Positions 52,800 to 64,000 of a DNA stretch of 64,000 nucleotides are shown here, piece after piece. Within the stretch, counting starts at the first letter, position 1. Every line of letters begins with the position of its first letter. This stretch comes from Cacajao melanocephalus (taxonomy: Eukaryota > Chordata > Mammalia > Primates > Pitheciidae). Location: assembly GCA_963573385.1 (NCBI GenBank), contig CAUYLG010017860.1:1-64000 (forward strand). Reading direction: 5' to 3'. Under the pieces are notes generated by a model, which saw only the letters and a list, made by a program, of their open reading frames with translations, searched no databases and was not told where the DNA came from. Position numbers and translations under genes: made by a program.

Positions 52800-52920
52800 T
52801 TTTCCAAACAGACAGTAAGTTCTTTGGAGATGGGAAATGTGACTTACTTCATCCCATGACACCAAGGGCATATCACCCTACTCAATAAATGAGAGACAAT
52901 AAATATATGCTGATTGAGGT
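52800..52920 (+). mobile_element. L2 3' end, sense
   Basis: 'AGACAGTAAGTTCTTTGGAGATGGG', 'CACCAAGGGCATATCACC' and 'CTCAATAAATGAGAG' follow the L2 3' terminus in sense orientation. Confidence 0.55.
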
Positions 52921-54139
52921 GTAGCAAATATTGCCAAAATATGTTTCATGCTTGGAGACTATCAATAAAATAATTTTTTAAAAGCCCCAAACCGCAATCT
53001 TTTACTGCTAGGGACCTGGCCTTTCAATCAACTGGCTGAACCACTTCAGCCCACTGATTGACCTCTTTGTATCTTGTTTCTTCCTTTAACTAGCTGTAGA
53101 TTAGCAGATTTGAACTTGTGCTCTATGAAACCATAAGGTTTTCTGAAAGTGCCCCAGAAGCCATCATGAAGTAGAGAGGGCAGGGGAAAAGCCAAATGGT
53201 AAGAGTGAAAAGCTTTCCAGCCCTGCCTCAAGTTCACGCCATCCTGCAGCTGTCAGGGAAGCATCCTCACTTTTACTTTTACCTGTTTTACAGTTCCGAG
53301 TACATTTTTATTTCACACAGGTAAACATTTGAAGACCATCGCACTTGACCTCTAAATACAAAATTTTATTAACTTGTATTTATTATTTTTAAAGTGTGTT
53401 TTCTAGCAGTAGTATGTCATTATAGCAGCTTTCCGTGATTAGTAGCCTTAACGTTAGTTTGAAACAATACAGTCTCAAGCATTTTCCAGATACTTTCATG
53501 TTATACACCTTAGACTAAAAATAGATGCAGACATGATCTTAAAATTACTATTAGTATATTTTGAAGTTTTCAAAATAGTTGCAAAATCCTCAAACTGTAT
53601 TCAAGATATTCACTGAATTGGCAGCTATTAAGATTAATTTCTGAAAACATCTCTTTTTCTAACCAGAAAGCTGAGTCATATTCTGTGGGTTCAAGGAGGG
53701 AAGGCATTTTCCAATTAGTGAACTCTTGTGTTGCAATTGAAAAACATAAAGTCTTGTATTCATGAAGAAGAGAGCACAAATTCTCAGTTGGGCGATAACT
53801 AGTGAGTTATTTGGCCTGTGAAAATATGAATTTTCATATTTTCATTGAAGATGAATGTGTAGTCAACTTCCAGTTTGATAATGACTATACTCAAAATACT
53901 CCATATATTGAACCCAAAATAATGTCTGATGATAAAAAATTGAGGTACAAGGAGATGAAACAATTTATATCACATGAATTGTGAGAGACTTTAAATTCAT
54001 TGACACTTCCATGCCAGGAAGAAATAATTGAAGGCCAACCTCTAAGTAATTAATATAGATGTGCAGTTATATGTGTGGTCATGTTTAATGCAGTTCATCA
54101 GATATTTCCAACACCAGGAAAGCTTTTACTTACTGGCTT
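52921..54139. other. AT-rich single-copy DNA, no gene seen
   Basis: No recognised repeat or exon. Confidence 0.45.
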
Positions 54140-54430
54140 TTCTATGGTTGGATGGTATCATATGACTAGTTCAGGCCAATATTTGACGTGGGTTGGTTCC
54201 AGGCTAGCAATTTAGTTGCTAATGTGAAAACTTTCTGAGCTCTCTTTTAACCTGGCAGACTCTAAGAAACATCTAGATGGTGACTGCTTCCCTGACTCTG
54301 GTGACCAGAGACCCCAGATGACTGTAATGATTGTGTGGTTGTATAGTATGAATGAGAAGCCATTGTGGTTTTAGCAACAGAGATTTGAGGGTTAACCACT
54401 GCAGTATGATCTGATAGGATGTGTGAAAGA
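54140..54430 (+). mobile_element. MLT1-like MaLR LTR, decayed
   Basis: 'GGATGGTATCATATGACTAGTTCAGGCCAA', 'GTTGGTTCCAGGCTAGCAATTTAG', 'GAGCTCTCTTTTAACC' and 'AGAGATTTGAGGGTTAACCACTGCAG' follow an MLT1-type LTR in sense orientation. Ends not placed. Confidence 0.5.
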
Positions 54431-56514
54431 GAAATCTGCTTCAACCAGCTAGTAAGTAGCTTTCCTCTTCTAAGCAAATAGGGAAATTTGCAAGAGATTA
54501 AACCACAGGCAGGGGTTTGGGGGATAACTATAGCATGCCCCTTCTGAAAAAATCAAAAACAAAATACAAAAACAAACAACCCAAACTGCATTTAGTTTTC
54601 AGGCTCTCATGGAATACTTAAATACTCTCTGGGAGACTATTTTAATTGGAAGCAATGTGACTTTTCCCAACTTAAGGTGTTTAAATGGCGTGTGTCATAT
54701 TTATTTGAAAAAACACTGATTGAGGTAAAACATAATATTAATTCCTGTAATGTTTTTCATTTGAAGAGAACTCTGAATTTTTTCCACAGAGCTTCATTGT
54801 TACAACTTTGTTTTTACTTTGAAATAAATGCTAAGGAAAGAAAATTATTCGGAGCCTCTCTCACAATCCCAGTTGCTGTCTTCACATACATTGATGATAC
54901 GCCACACACTTCTTTCTCCAGGCAAGTTTGATGACTCTCAGTATGCTTAAAGGAAAGAGCTGGGCTTATGGCTGGTGGAAGTGGTCAGGTCCCTTCGGAG
55001 AGTGGCAGAGGAGAGTTCTTTCCCAGAATGAGTCACAAGGTCCACATGGCTGCTTAGTTCACGGTTCCTGCTAGCCAGAGTAACAGAGTGTGTTCCCCTC
55101 ATTTTTTGGTTTTACAGCAATGTTATTAATAATTCCATTCCTATGAACTGAGGTTTGGATGTGTTCCTTCCTGATTTTTAAAAACATACTTATAGTGAGT
55201 CAGGATGAACCTCCAAATAAGAAAGAAAAAAACATGCAAAAAACCTCTGCATGATTCCGCTCGTACCAAGCCAATCGATTTCTTATACTTTATACTTATT
55301 TTATGTCATTTAGTCTTACTGAAAGAAAAATGGCTGAAATATTCTTATTCCTGTCCTCCAGTTAACCAATTAGTCACTAAAACCAATGACTACTTAATTA
55401 GTTTCAGTTATTATTCAATGTATTTATTTAAAATATCATACTTGAAACCACAGTGCCCAAATATAGCTTTATTTTTCAAGCTGGTGTATATTTTCTACAT
55501 TCAGTCTTGAAACTATAAATTTACTTATGGACAATCGAGCCTCATAAGGCTTCAAAAAATGTAGGTGATGAATATGATGACCTGATATAGACCATTAATA
55601 GTAATTGCTGACACATTTTTATCACTTGCTAAATTGGGAAAGCAGACATCTTTGCTTTGCAGGTAATAGCAGTACCCCGACATCACTTGGGCTTCCATCA
55701 AAGAGCTTCCTTAAAAAAGTGACTCTTGTTCCCTGGTAGCTATGTCAATAAGCAAGCCAACGACGTCTTTACCATCGTTGTCCTGACCGTGTTTCTAACA
55801 TTAGAACAGATGCTCTGATCTAGTTTAAAGAATACAAAGAGAAAGCGATACCGTCACGCTTTTGGTCATCTACTAGGACAATATACGCAAAAAACATTAG
55901 CAAAAATTTCCCTTTTATGAGTTCCCCCTTGAAACCACACAGTTTATTAAGGGTTTGCTAAAACAATGATTTCATAAATGGAGTCAGTCTTAAGTGAAGG
56001 AGCAATGTGAGACATGAAAAACAAAAATTATGGAAATCCTTTCTCAACGTGATGAGCCCTTTTGCATGTTGCTTTGCACTCATCAGTGTTGTCAACGACG
56101 TTTATGGGGACTGCGGGGCTGCGCAGAGTACATGAGGATGTGATCATGACTTTGGGTCTGTTTATGAGGTAAGATTTAAAAAATTGTGCTGCAGACAGTT
56201 GTAGCAGTCAGAGAGCTGTAAAAATACTACACAAGATAATAATTTTAAAAGAATGCTCTTATTTTATGTATAAGCATAGATCTGTTTGATTTTACGCATA
56301 AAGGACGTGGAATGACAAGTGAGAAGTAGTCAGGGAAATGTTAGGTTAGTGGATTTTCTGTGTCTTTATTTACTTGTGAGGATGTCCAAAGTTATGTAAG
56401 GCAGTATATATACACGAACACATATATTTGGAAAAGAATCTGGCTGAATTTGAAGTGCTAATTATTTATTAATAAGCTTATCATCAAGCATCTGTTAACA
56501 TTTGATGATTCTGT
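54431..56514. other. Single-copy DNA with a CpG-retaining stretch
   Basis: No transposon recognised. The part 55600-56350 keeps several CpGs and looks non-repetitive and information-rich, so it is a candidate conserved non-coding element. A 101-codon frame at 55205-55510 (+) is AT-rich and unassigned. Confidence 0.5.
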
Positions 56515-56710
56515 TAACCTCCTTTTATTAAGCCCTTCGCATGTATCAGACCCTGTGCTATGCACTTATATTTTGAGTTGGTTATTGTTATCCTCATTGG
56601 GTAAGAGAAGAAACAGAGTGCAGAAAGGTTAATTAAATGTTGGAAAATCATGAAGCTGAGATTAGAAACTGCATCTTTCTGAATTCAAACTGTTGCTTTG
56701 AAAATAGATG
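56515..56710 (-). mobile_element. MIR SINE, antisense
   Basis: 'AAGCCCTTCGCATGTATCAGACCCTGTGC', 'GTTATCCTCATTGGG', 'AGAAACAGAGTGCAGAAAGGTTAA' and 'GAAGCTGAGATTAGAAACTGC' follow the reverse complement of MIR. Confidence 0.68.
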
Positions 56711-59254
56711 CTTTGATGAATTAACTATTTGTCTGTTTATTTTCCCTAAATATGCTGTTTAAACGTGGTTGGAAAGTTGAGTAGGTGAATAGTGGAAAAT
56801 AAGAACCTAAGAAATCAGGGAGTGACATTCTGCAGACAGAAAAAATATAGTTGGAGAAAAGAGAATGGAAACAACCTCAAGTGAAATAAATGAAGTTTTC
56901 TTTTCCTTTACCCCCATCGTCACATCCCAGAAGGAGCCTGAATTTATTGACCCAGAACCACAAGTTAAAAAGTCAAACACAGAGTGGAGCCTGAGTTAAC
57001 CCCATTTGTTCTTGAAGGTGGTCACTACAGCAAGCTATAGTGTCAGCACCTAGAGGACTGGCTGGAGGTGGCAGAAAGAAACATGGAGGTCCACCAACTA
57101 AAACTATGGGGTCATGATGTTAAGCAGAATCCATGATGACATGCAAACAGTGAAGCCTAAAACAAGGCTACATATACCTCCTTCAGCTTGCTTAAAAGAA
57201 AGAGGATGCATTTTCCAGACCAAGGTTGCCCTAGACTTTTCTATGTTTGTAGATTTTATGTATCTCTTCCACACATATTTCATTTGATATATATCTGAAT
57301 TTTCTAAACTTTTTAATACAATCTTATGTTGAGTTCAGTGACGTGATTTAAATATTCTGTGAATGCCTGGAGAGGAAAATTTGCCATGTGACAACATTCC
57401 ATGGAGCTACCTGGGGAAACTTGTGACTTGGTGTCATGGACAATGTTGCTGCTCACATGTATAAGCTCTTCTGGGTGTGTGCCTGTAAATGGGGAAGCGT
57501 GAAAGAGATTTCGTCTTGTTCCTGGCCATCTGTTTAAGTGAACTTTCCTTAACAGACTCTGAGCATCCATATAGAATCTGTTTTAAATGTATCAGCAGGA
57601 TCACAGAGACAGTAGTTTTAGGCATTTTTTTCTCAGCAACACACATGCCTTGAGGATTATCACCTAGGATCCTCTTCCCTGTCTGTGCATCCCTAGGGCA
57701 TAATAATTCTGTGGAATTCAGTGCAAAATTTAATTTTCTGGACAAGCACAACTGAATTGCCCCTCAGGGAACGGGACACAAAGGAGTATGAGCTTTCAGC
57801 TAGCGTGCTGGATACGTTCACTAAGGTCTCTGTGTGAGCAGGATTCACAGCTTCCACTGAGAGCAGTGGCTCCATCACAATGGATCAGACAGTCACCTCT
57901 GCCTTCTTGGAAGGTAAGCGGGGGCTCTGGTTAGGCCTTAACATCTTAAAGAAGAGCAGAGTGGGCTGTGAATAAATGTCTTTCCCCAGGGAAAAACTTC
58001 CTTGTTTAGTTGCTGGAGTCCAATGGCAATTTTTTTCTTTCTTTATGATTTCCAACCTCCCTACATGGTCTCATTACTGCTAAGTTGCACACAAACATGC
58101 CTTTAAGCCAGCGGTATTCCAGGGGTCTCTGGCCACATCTTGATGTCTTCAACTGGTTAGGGTTCCATGCTGGGCCTGGTCCTCACACAGCACTGCACAT
58201 GGGAAAATTGCCTAATAAATCATAGCTATCACAGTCTCCTTCTATAAATGGAGCTTTTCTTCTTATATCTTCTACCTGGTCCAAAATGCATTGAGGACCA
58301 ATTTTCTATGAGTAACTTTATGATTTTATACATTTGCAGGAACCCAGGTCTTTAATAAATCGGACCTTTGGAGTCCTTGGAGTATTTTTCTTTTTACCAC
58401 AGATCTGAATATTTTGTATGGTTTGTGCTCATTTGTTTTTTTAATATTCTGGCCAGTTTTCAGTTCGCTTGGTGGTGTTGGCTGCAGACTTGTAATTTCT
58501 GCTAGAGTTGAATTTTCCACTCAGAGAAATTTTATAGCTCTCTGGTGTTCACAGACATCAGAACAGACATTTTTGCCAATTTGACCAATTTCATTGACAG
58601 ATTCAGAATCCTAAGTGTGGGCCAGATAATGGATGTGATTCATATGTTACAAGCACCCCTGTTGATTAGCTCAGGATCTGATGCTGGCGTTGTGTGAATA
58701 ACATTCTCCAGCCTCCCCTCAGGGTGTCTTGGAGTATGTAAGGCCCTATCCCACGTGGCAACGCAAATGTTATCCCTCGTCTCCAGGACTTATTCTCAGG
58801 GTCAATCAAATTCTTTGGGAGAGACGCAATGTCCACGCCATCATAAATATATTTCTTCTTAACTATATATGAGGTGAAAGAATGCTTAGTGTTCACAACT
58901 GATGCTGCATTATCACTCATTAAACCAATAGACTGGTTTTAGGGGAAAAAAACAGTATTAGAGCAGTCTGTCACATGGGAAGGCTAAAATGATTTTAGAG
59001 AGGCTCCCTCATTCTGTTTCAAAAGAATGATCTCAGGAGAATGACAGAGATCCCAGATGTCATTTAAGGACAGCTGACATAAGACAATACATGCCTAAAG
59101 TCACCTATCAAGGCAATGAAAACTCAACACTCAAATCTTTGTATATAATCTAGCTTGAGCTAAAATTAATGCTAATTATTATGCATGAACAGGTATTCTG
59201 AGTGAAGTTTAATTCCACATAGGAAATAAAACCTTCAGAGAAGTTGGGGGAGGG
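56711..59254. other. Single-copy DNA, no confirmed gene
   Basis: No clear repeat. A strong splice-donor-like GGAAG|GTAAGC lies at 57909-57919. An 84-codon frame at 58920-58666 (-) in a CpG-containing stretch is unassigned. Confidence 0.4.
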
Positions 59255-59440
59255 GAATTAGGAACAGTTGAGCATCTGCTATGTGGCCTATGCCTTGCCT
59301 CTATTAAAAGTAAGTAAATGCAGAAGAACTCACAAGTCCCATTTTACAGATTAACCACTCAAAAAGGACAAACAAAGTAGCATACCCAGGTTTCTCTGAC
59401 TATTATACAGAGTGTCCTTCCCACTCCACAGCTGCCTCCT
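59255..59440 (-). mobile_element. MIR SINE, antisense
   Basis: 'TTGAGCATCTGCTATGTGG', 'AGTCCCATTTTACAGATTAACC' and 'GTAGCATACCCAGGTTTCTCTGACT' match the reverse complement of MIR. Confidence 0.7.
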
Positions 59441-60589
59441 TAAACTCATATAAAGCTATGAGTTGACATTTTGAAACTTCAATAACATTTGGCCAACTCC
59501 ATCCAAATACCATTGCCCTTTTCCACTTTCCTGCCCTTTCTTTAACTTTAGAGGGTTTTCTTTCTTAAACATATTTTCTTACAAGTGTTCACACAAGACC
59601 TACACTCCAACATTGGGTTAAGGACCAAGGAAAATACTGATAAAACGTAAGGTAATTCCTGTCTTCTAGAAGCTTGTAATCTAAGTGGAAAGACCATGAG
59701 GCAACGACATCCAGTAAACAGTTTGACAACAAAGTAATATTTGTCACTACCTTCATTCATTTATTTATTCCTTCAGTCATAGTCAATGAACTCTAATTTT
59801 TCTAAAGTGTAATTTATTTAACACACACTTCATAAACATTTGCGGTAGCTTATCATGTTAAAAATACTTGTGATACAAAACATTTAAAATGAGACTGAAA
59901 GATCAGAAGCAGTTAAGACAGAAAAGAGGATAGTCAACCAGGAGACAGAAAAGAAAACAGTCAATCAGGAGACTTCGTGTGCAGCAGGAACCTCTTCACA
60001 ATTGAAGCAAAATGTAAAACTCAAATGGGCTTGGCTGCTCTCTTACAGTCTGCCTAAGGAATGAACTCTTTCCTGATACAAAATACAAATGAAATTAATT
60101 CCAATAGATCCACATACAAGTTGAATGATCAAATGCATCAGAACGTCAGAAAATGGCCCAGGAATTGACTATGATCAACAGAGATTATTTGAGGAAATAT
60201 TGCAGAGAACATCGTTAGGGCAAACTCATGGGTGGCAATACAGACGATTTTAAAAAATAAGAGGATCTAACATTAAATACAGTAAATCACAGAGTAAGAA
60301 AGTCACCTTCTTCCAATGTTCTTTCAATTAGACTGTCCTAGTCTGACCTGCTAACTCACTACCTCTAATACTTGGTTGCCTTCCCTCTTAATAAAGAAAA
60401 TGGCAACCTCTGGCTAATTGCTTTCAGTAGGTAAGACTATCCAGTAATAATTTTAACATTATTTTGTTTTTGTTTTATTTATTTTCATGACTTCCTTATA
60501 CTTACAAGTGATGCTCGTTTTCTATTTATGATCAAAACATACCATTTCCATTTAAAATAGATTTATTTTTTTTAGAAAGTATGTCTTTT
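59441..60589. other. AT-rich single-copy DNA, no gene seen
   Basis: No clear repeat other than a short tandem duplication at 59917-59970. Confidence 0.45.
59917..59970. repeat. 27-bp imperfect tandem duplication
   Basis: Two adjacent 27-bp units beginning GACAGAAAAGA (59917-59943 and 59944-59970) agree at about 23 of 27 bases. Confidence 0.85.
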
Positions 60590-61180
60590 CACTTATCTCA
60601 TTGGGAGAAGCTTAGAAGTCTGTGTTGAGGAAGGTGTAGATTTATGAGATCCCTGTACATGACTGGTGGCAGAATAAATTGGTATGAGAACTTGGGAAAC
60701 AGTCTGGCATTATCCCCTTAGCTTGAACATTTGCATGCCCTAATAACCTTCCAGTTCCACCTGTTTGTCTGAATCCGAGATACGTGATATGTTTTTGTGC
60801 TTAAACAGTGGGAGACCTGTAAAGAACCTTCCCAGAAGCCCTCTCAACAAGACCAAAAACGTGGTGACCACCCAATGCCCAATGGTAACAGAAGAGTGAA
60901 TTAATAAACTATTAATTAATAAACTAAGGAAATTTCATATCATAGAGTATAATAATAGTGGTCAAAATGAGTGAACCATAGCCATGCAGAACACTATGGA
61001 TAAATCTAAGTAATATAAAGTGAAAAAAGCAAGACCCAAAAGTTTACATGTGGTCAGATTCTTTTTCTAAGAATAAAACCAACTACAATTAAAAGTTAAA
61101 ATAGATGAGACATATTGATAAAACAAGACTGTATAGAAACGAAAGCAACAGAATAATGAACTCAAGACTCAAGATAATTT
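60590..61180 (+). mobile_element. Old LINE-1 (L1M type) 3' region, sense
   Basis: 'GAATAAATTGGTATGAGAACTTGGGAAACAG', 'CTGGCATTATCCCC' and 'TAATATAAAGTGAAAAAAGCAAGAC' follow the ORF2 C-terminus and 3' region of an old L1. Strongly decayed. Confidence 0.6.
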
Positions 61181-61358
61181 TGATGCAGCAGAAGGCAGGG
61201 GCATGGGTTGTGGAAAGCTATCATATGGTTGAATTTGCAATTGACTAAAAAGTTTTACAATATTGCAATAGGGAAACACCTTTCCCAGGAAGAGTGGTTT
61301 AGATAGTCCCAATAGACAGGAGCCTGGGAGTCAGGTCAAGGGGAATTGGGAAAGCACC

Positions 61359-61717
61359 TGTATTCGTTGGTTCTCATGCTGCTAATAAAGACATACCAGG
61401 GACTGGGTAATTTATAAAGTAAAGAAGTTTAATTGACTCATAGTTCCACATGGTTGGGGAGGCCTCACAATCGTGGTGGAAAGCAAAAGGGAAGGAAGAC
61501 ACATCTCATATGGCAACAGGCAAGAGGGAGAGAGCTTGTATAGGGAACTCTCATTTATAAAACCATCAGATCTCATAAGACTTATGCACTACCACGAGAA
61601 CAGTATGGGGAAAACTGCCTCATGATACAATTACCGCCACCTGGACCCACCCTTGACACCTGGTGATTAGAACAATTCAAGGTGAGATTTGTGTGGGGAC
61701 ACAGGCAAACCGTATCA
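61359..61717 (-). mobile_element. THE1/MST-type MaLR solo LTR, antisense
   Basis: The reverse complement begins TGATACGGTTTGCC and ends ACGAATACA. Plus-strand landmarks are 'TCTCATGCTGCTAATAAAGACATACC', 'GGGGAGGCCTCACAATCGTGG' and 'CATCAGATCTCATAAGACTTATGC'. A perfect 5-bp target duplication GCACC lies at 61354-61358 and 61718-61722. No internal region. Confidence 0.93.
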
Positions 61718-61722
61718 GCACC

Positions 61723-62510
61723 CTAATTGAAAATGAAGTTAACCACAGGGACCAAATAAGCAAAGAATTAGGGGCAGTATGAGAACTGTGTGGGGACAAA
61801 TGGAAAAATAGGACGCATAACTGAGTATTGGGAAAGAAATCTCAGACCATCAAGGGCTCAGTAATGTGGTTGGGAGAGGTGTCAACTCTGACTTTTTTTA
61901 CATTTGAGGCCTTGACTGTCTGTCTCTTGGAATGTCCAGAGCTTTGTCCATCTGTAGTACTTACTGGTAACCTACCTGATTTCAGAAAGAATTTCAGATG
62001 CTTCACAGAAGGACTTAAAATATAGCAAGGTAACCTAGGTGAGGAGCAGGTGAAGAATAAATGAATAAAATCAAGAAGAACCAAAAATGGAGTGTGCAAT
62101 ACTCCTAATACAAAAAGCAAAACAAAACAAACAAAAACAATCCAACATGCCAGAAGGTTGGCCAATACACTTGCTATATAACAGAACTCAAGGGACAGTG
62201 AACACTCCCTTTAGCTGCTCTTTTGCAATATTCACAGGCACAGTCTTCAATTATTGTTATCACACGGTTCTTCCATTGAAAGAAAGGGTACAGTAATGTT
62301 TCTCTGAGAAAGTCTTCCTTGGTGCAGGTGCACTGGTTTTGTAACCTAACTTATGAAAGGGTGAAGAGCCTACAAAAATGACTGGGGAGTACAAGCCTTA
62401 GATGATTTCTACCAAATAATAATAGTGTCAGCAACACTTTTTGGCAGGAGCACTTAGGAGTTCCAGAATGTGCCTGAAGGGTGTTAATCTCTCAAAAGAG
62501 AGATCCATGT
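61723..62510. other. Single-copy DNA, no gene seen
   Basis: A 107-codon frame (62165-61842, -) and opposite shorter frames are unassigned. Confidence 0.45.
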
Positions 62511-62524
62511 GTTTCAGATTCTTA

Positions 62525-62675
62525 GGGTTTTGTTTGTTTGTTTGCTTTTTTTTTTTTTAAGATGGGGTCTCACTATGCTGTCCAACCTGGCCTTGAACTT
62601 CTAAGCTCAATAAATCCACCTGCCTCAGCCTTTTGAGTAGTTGGGACTATGGGTGCACGTCACCATGCCCAGCTT
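62525..62675 (-). mobile_element. Free left Alu monomer (FLAM-like), antisense
   Basis: The T-rich tail is followed by 'AAGATGGGGTCTCACTATGCTG', 'CCTGGCCTTGAACTTCTAAGC', 'CCTCAGCCTTTTGAGTAG' and 'CACCATGCCCAGCTT'. A perfect 14-bp target duplication GTTTCAGATTCTTA lies at 62511-62524 and 62676-62689. Confidence 0.92.
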
Positions 62676-62689
62676 GTTTCAGATTCTTA

Positions 62690-64000
62690 ATGAGCAAGTG
62701 GTTTAGTTGGTATTTGGGTACTACCATGCAAAAGCATGGCCTGCATTCCAGTCCAGACTGAAGGCTGTCCATTCTCCACACCAAGAGAAATGCCGAATAC
62801 ACAGAATTTAAATGGGTTTTTGGAGATGGTCCCTCAGTGAATAAAATAGTCTCTGTAGGAAGTGGAGCTGGATGGATTATTTGGAGTCTTGAATGAGTCT
62901 GGGAGTGATGGGAGCCCAAGCTGGCAAAATTTTTTTAAAGTCTACAAGAGTGTTTATCACCAAGAGAGGAATTGGTGCTTTTCCCATGTGGAAAGGGGAA
63001 ATAGAATAATTCTTTAAGCTGTAGAATAGCAAGAAAACATTGGCACCTGGCAAAGATTAGCAGAGCGGGCACTGGGTGCTGTATGGGGCTGGACACCGGA
63101 GGTGTGAAGCCAGCTGAGGCGCTCTGGCAGTAGCTTAGACCCTGAGGCTATGAGCTCGCCTCTCAGGTAATAGTCTTTTCACAGCAGTTTCCTCCCAGAT
63201 GCCCCTAGCTCTCTATGAGTCCTCTATGTTCTGCTACCTACAGTTTCAGCTGAATTTATTCTCCAAAGTAACTAATTCGTTTTAGTTGTCTAGGGAAATA
63301 ATGATTGTTTAAAATCAACCCTTTCAATAAGAACCAGTCCAGAAACCAAAAAGTACACAAGATGTGGCAGAAATGAATAAGAAACCAGTATTAGGGGGAT
63401 GACTTTCAAAATTCTGTTCTTTTTCCATTTACGATACACTTGAGCAAAATAATACCTGAGATTCCTGAATGAAACACTGCAAGGATGTCACACAGTTCCT
63501 CTTGAAATGACAATAAGGTTGAGATACCAATAAATCAATCTGAGAAATTCCTTAATATTCTGTAGCTGAGGAATGACTGCAATAGGAATCCCTGCGAAAC
63601 GCGGCGTATCCTTTCCAATGTCCAAAACCGTGGGCTCCACCAGGCTTTGACACCTATATCCTCTGTGGGTTCTGTTGGGCATTCATCACAGCACATGCTG
63701 TGTAATGAGCCCTCCTTTCCTCATTTTTTAAAAAAATTATAGCAAAATCTCAAAACAAATCCTTCTGGAAAAAAAGGAAGGAAGCCAAACAAGCTACACT
63801 TTATTTGAGCTGGTTGGCTGAGAGGCTGTCGTGTATGTCTACCAGGGCACATACGTCCTGTGAAGTCCTAAGGAGAGAGAAACAAGTGGTGAGACAGAAC
63901 ACTGAGCCCAGTGCTATTGAAATTTTTGGCCAGTTACTAACTTTTTGTACTTTAATGATATGACTTCTGAAATAAAATAAAACAAAACAAAAAGTATGGT
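62690..64000. other. Single-copy DNA to window end, no gene seen
   Basis: No clear repeat. Three CpGs fall within 63594-63606 (CTGCGAAACGCGGCG). Frames of 90 and 64 codons on the minus strand (62919-62647, which overlaps the Alu monomer edge, and 63682-63488) are unassigned. Confidence 0.45.

Overview
This window is nuclear DNA from a primate, most likely human. The evidence is several full-length dimeric Alu elements (S- and Y-like, with A-rich tails and target-site duplications), Alu-type free left monomers, primate-type and older LINE-1 pieces in both orientations, MaLR LTRs (THE1/MST and MLT1 types), and deeply decayed MIR, L2, MER5A and MER3 relics. Base composition is AT-rich, CpG is depleted, and long stretches have no open frame.

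I find no intact protein-coding gene, no tRNA or rRNA, no recognisable snRNA or Y-RNA copy, no CpG island and no CRISPR array. Open frames of 60-170 codons are either transposon fragments (L1 ORF2 near 431-1152, 2920-3495 and 20833-21102; Alu near 51290-51562), low-complexity translations of a purine repeat (36506-37315), or unassigned frames of a length expected by chance. The window is best read as intergenic or deep intronic DNA.

Layout. 1-4880: stacked LINE-1 fragments, an antisense piece abutting a sense piece, a second L1 3' end in tandem, then an older antisense L1. 4881-9039: mostly single-copy, with a palindromic CRE-type site near 7080. 9040-10290: long antisense L2 containing a G-rich cluster. 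10291-18750: mostly single-copy, with MLT1-like, MER3, MER5A and MIR relics and a two-half-site p53-type motif at 16216-16238. 18760-21300: antisense LINE-1 of two ages, carrying a nested Alu monomer and an Alu/L1 deletion junction. 21300-34340: single-copy DNA with THE1, MST and MLT1 LTRs, three Alus and older L1. 34340-37081: MIR, an inverted and Alu-interrupted old L1, and an AluY-like element whose tail has become a 406-bp GGA/GAA purine tract. 37082-64000: mainly single-copy, with L2, an inverted pair of old L1 3' ends, Alus, a (CA)15 repeat, MLT1- and THE1-type LTRs and an Alu monomer.

No genes here work together as a pathway. The interest lies in nested insertion history, a long triplex-prone purine tract born from an Alu tail, and a few candidate cis-regulatory motifs in non-repeat DNA. 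I saw no previously undescribed biological system. Repeat family names rest on remembered consensus features, not on a RepeatMasker run, so subfamily names are approximate.
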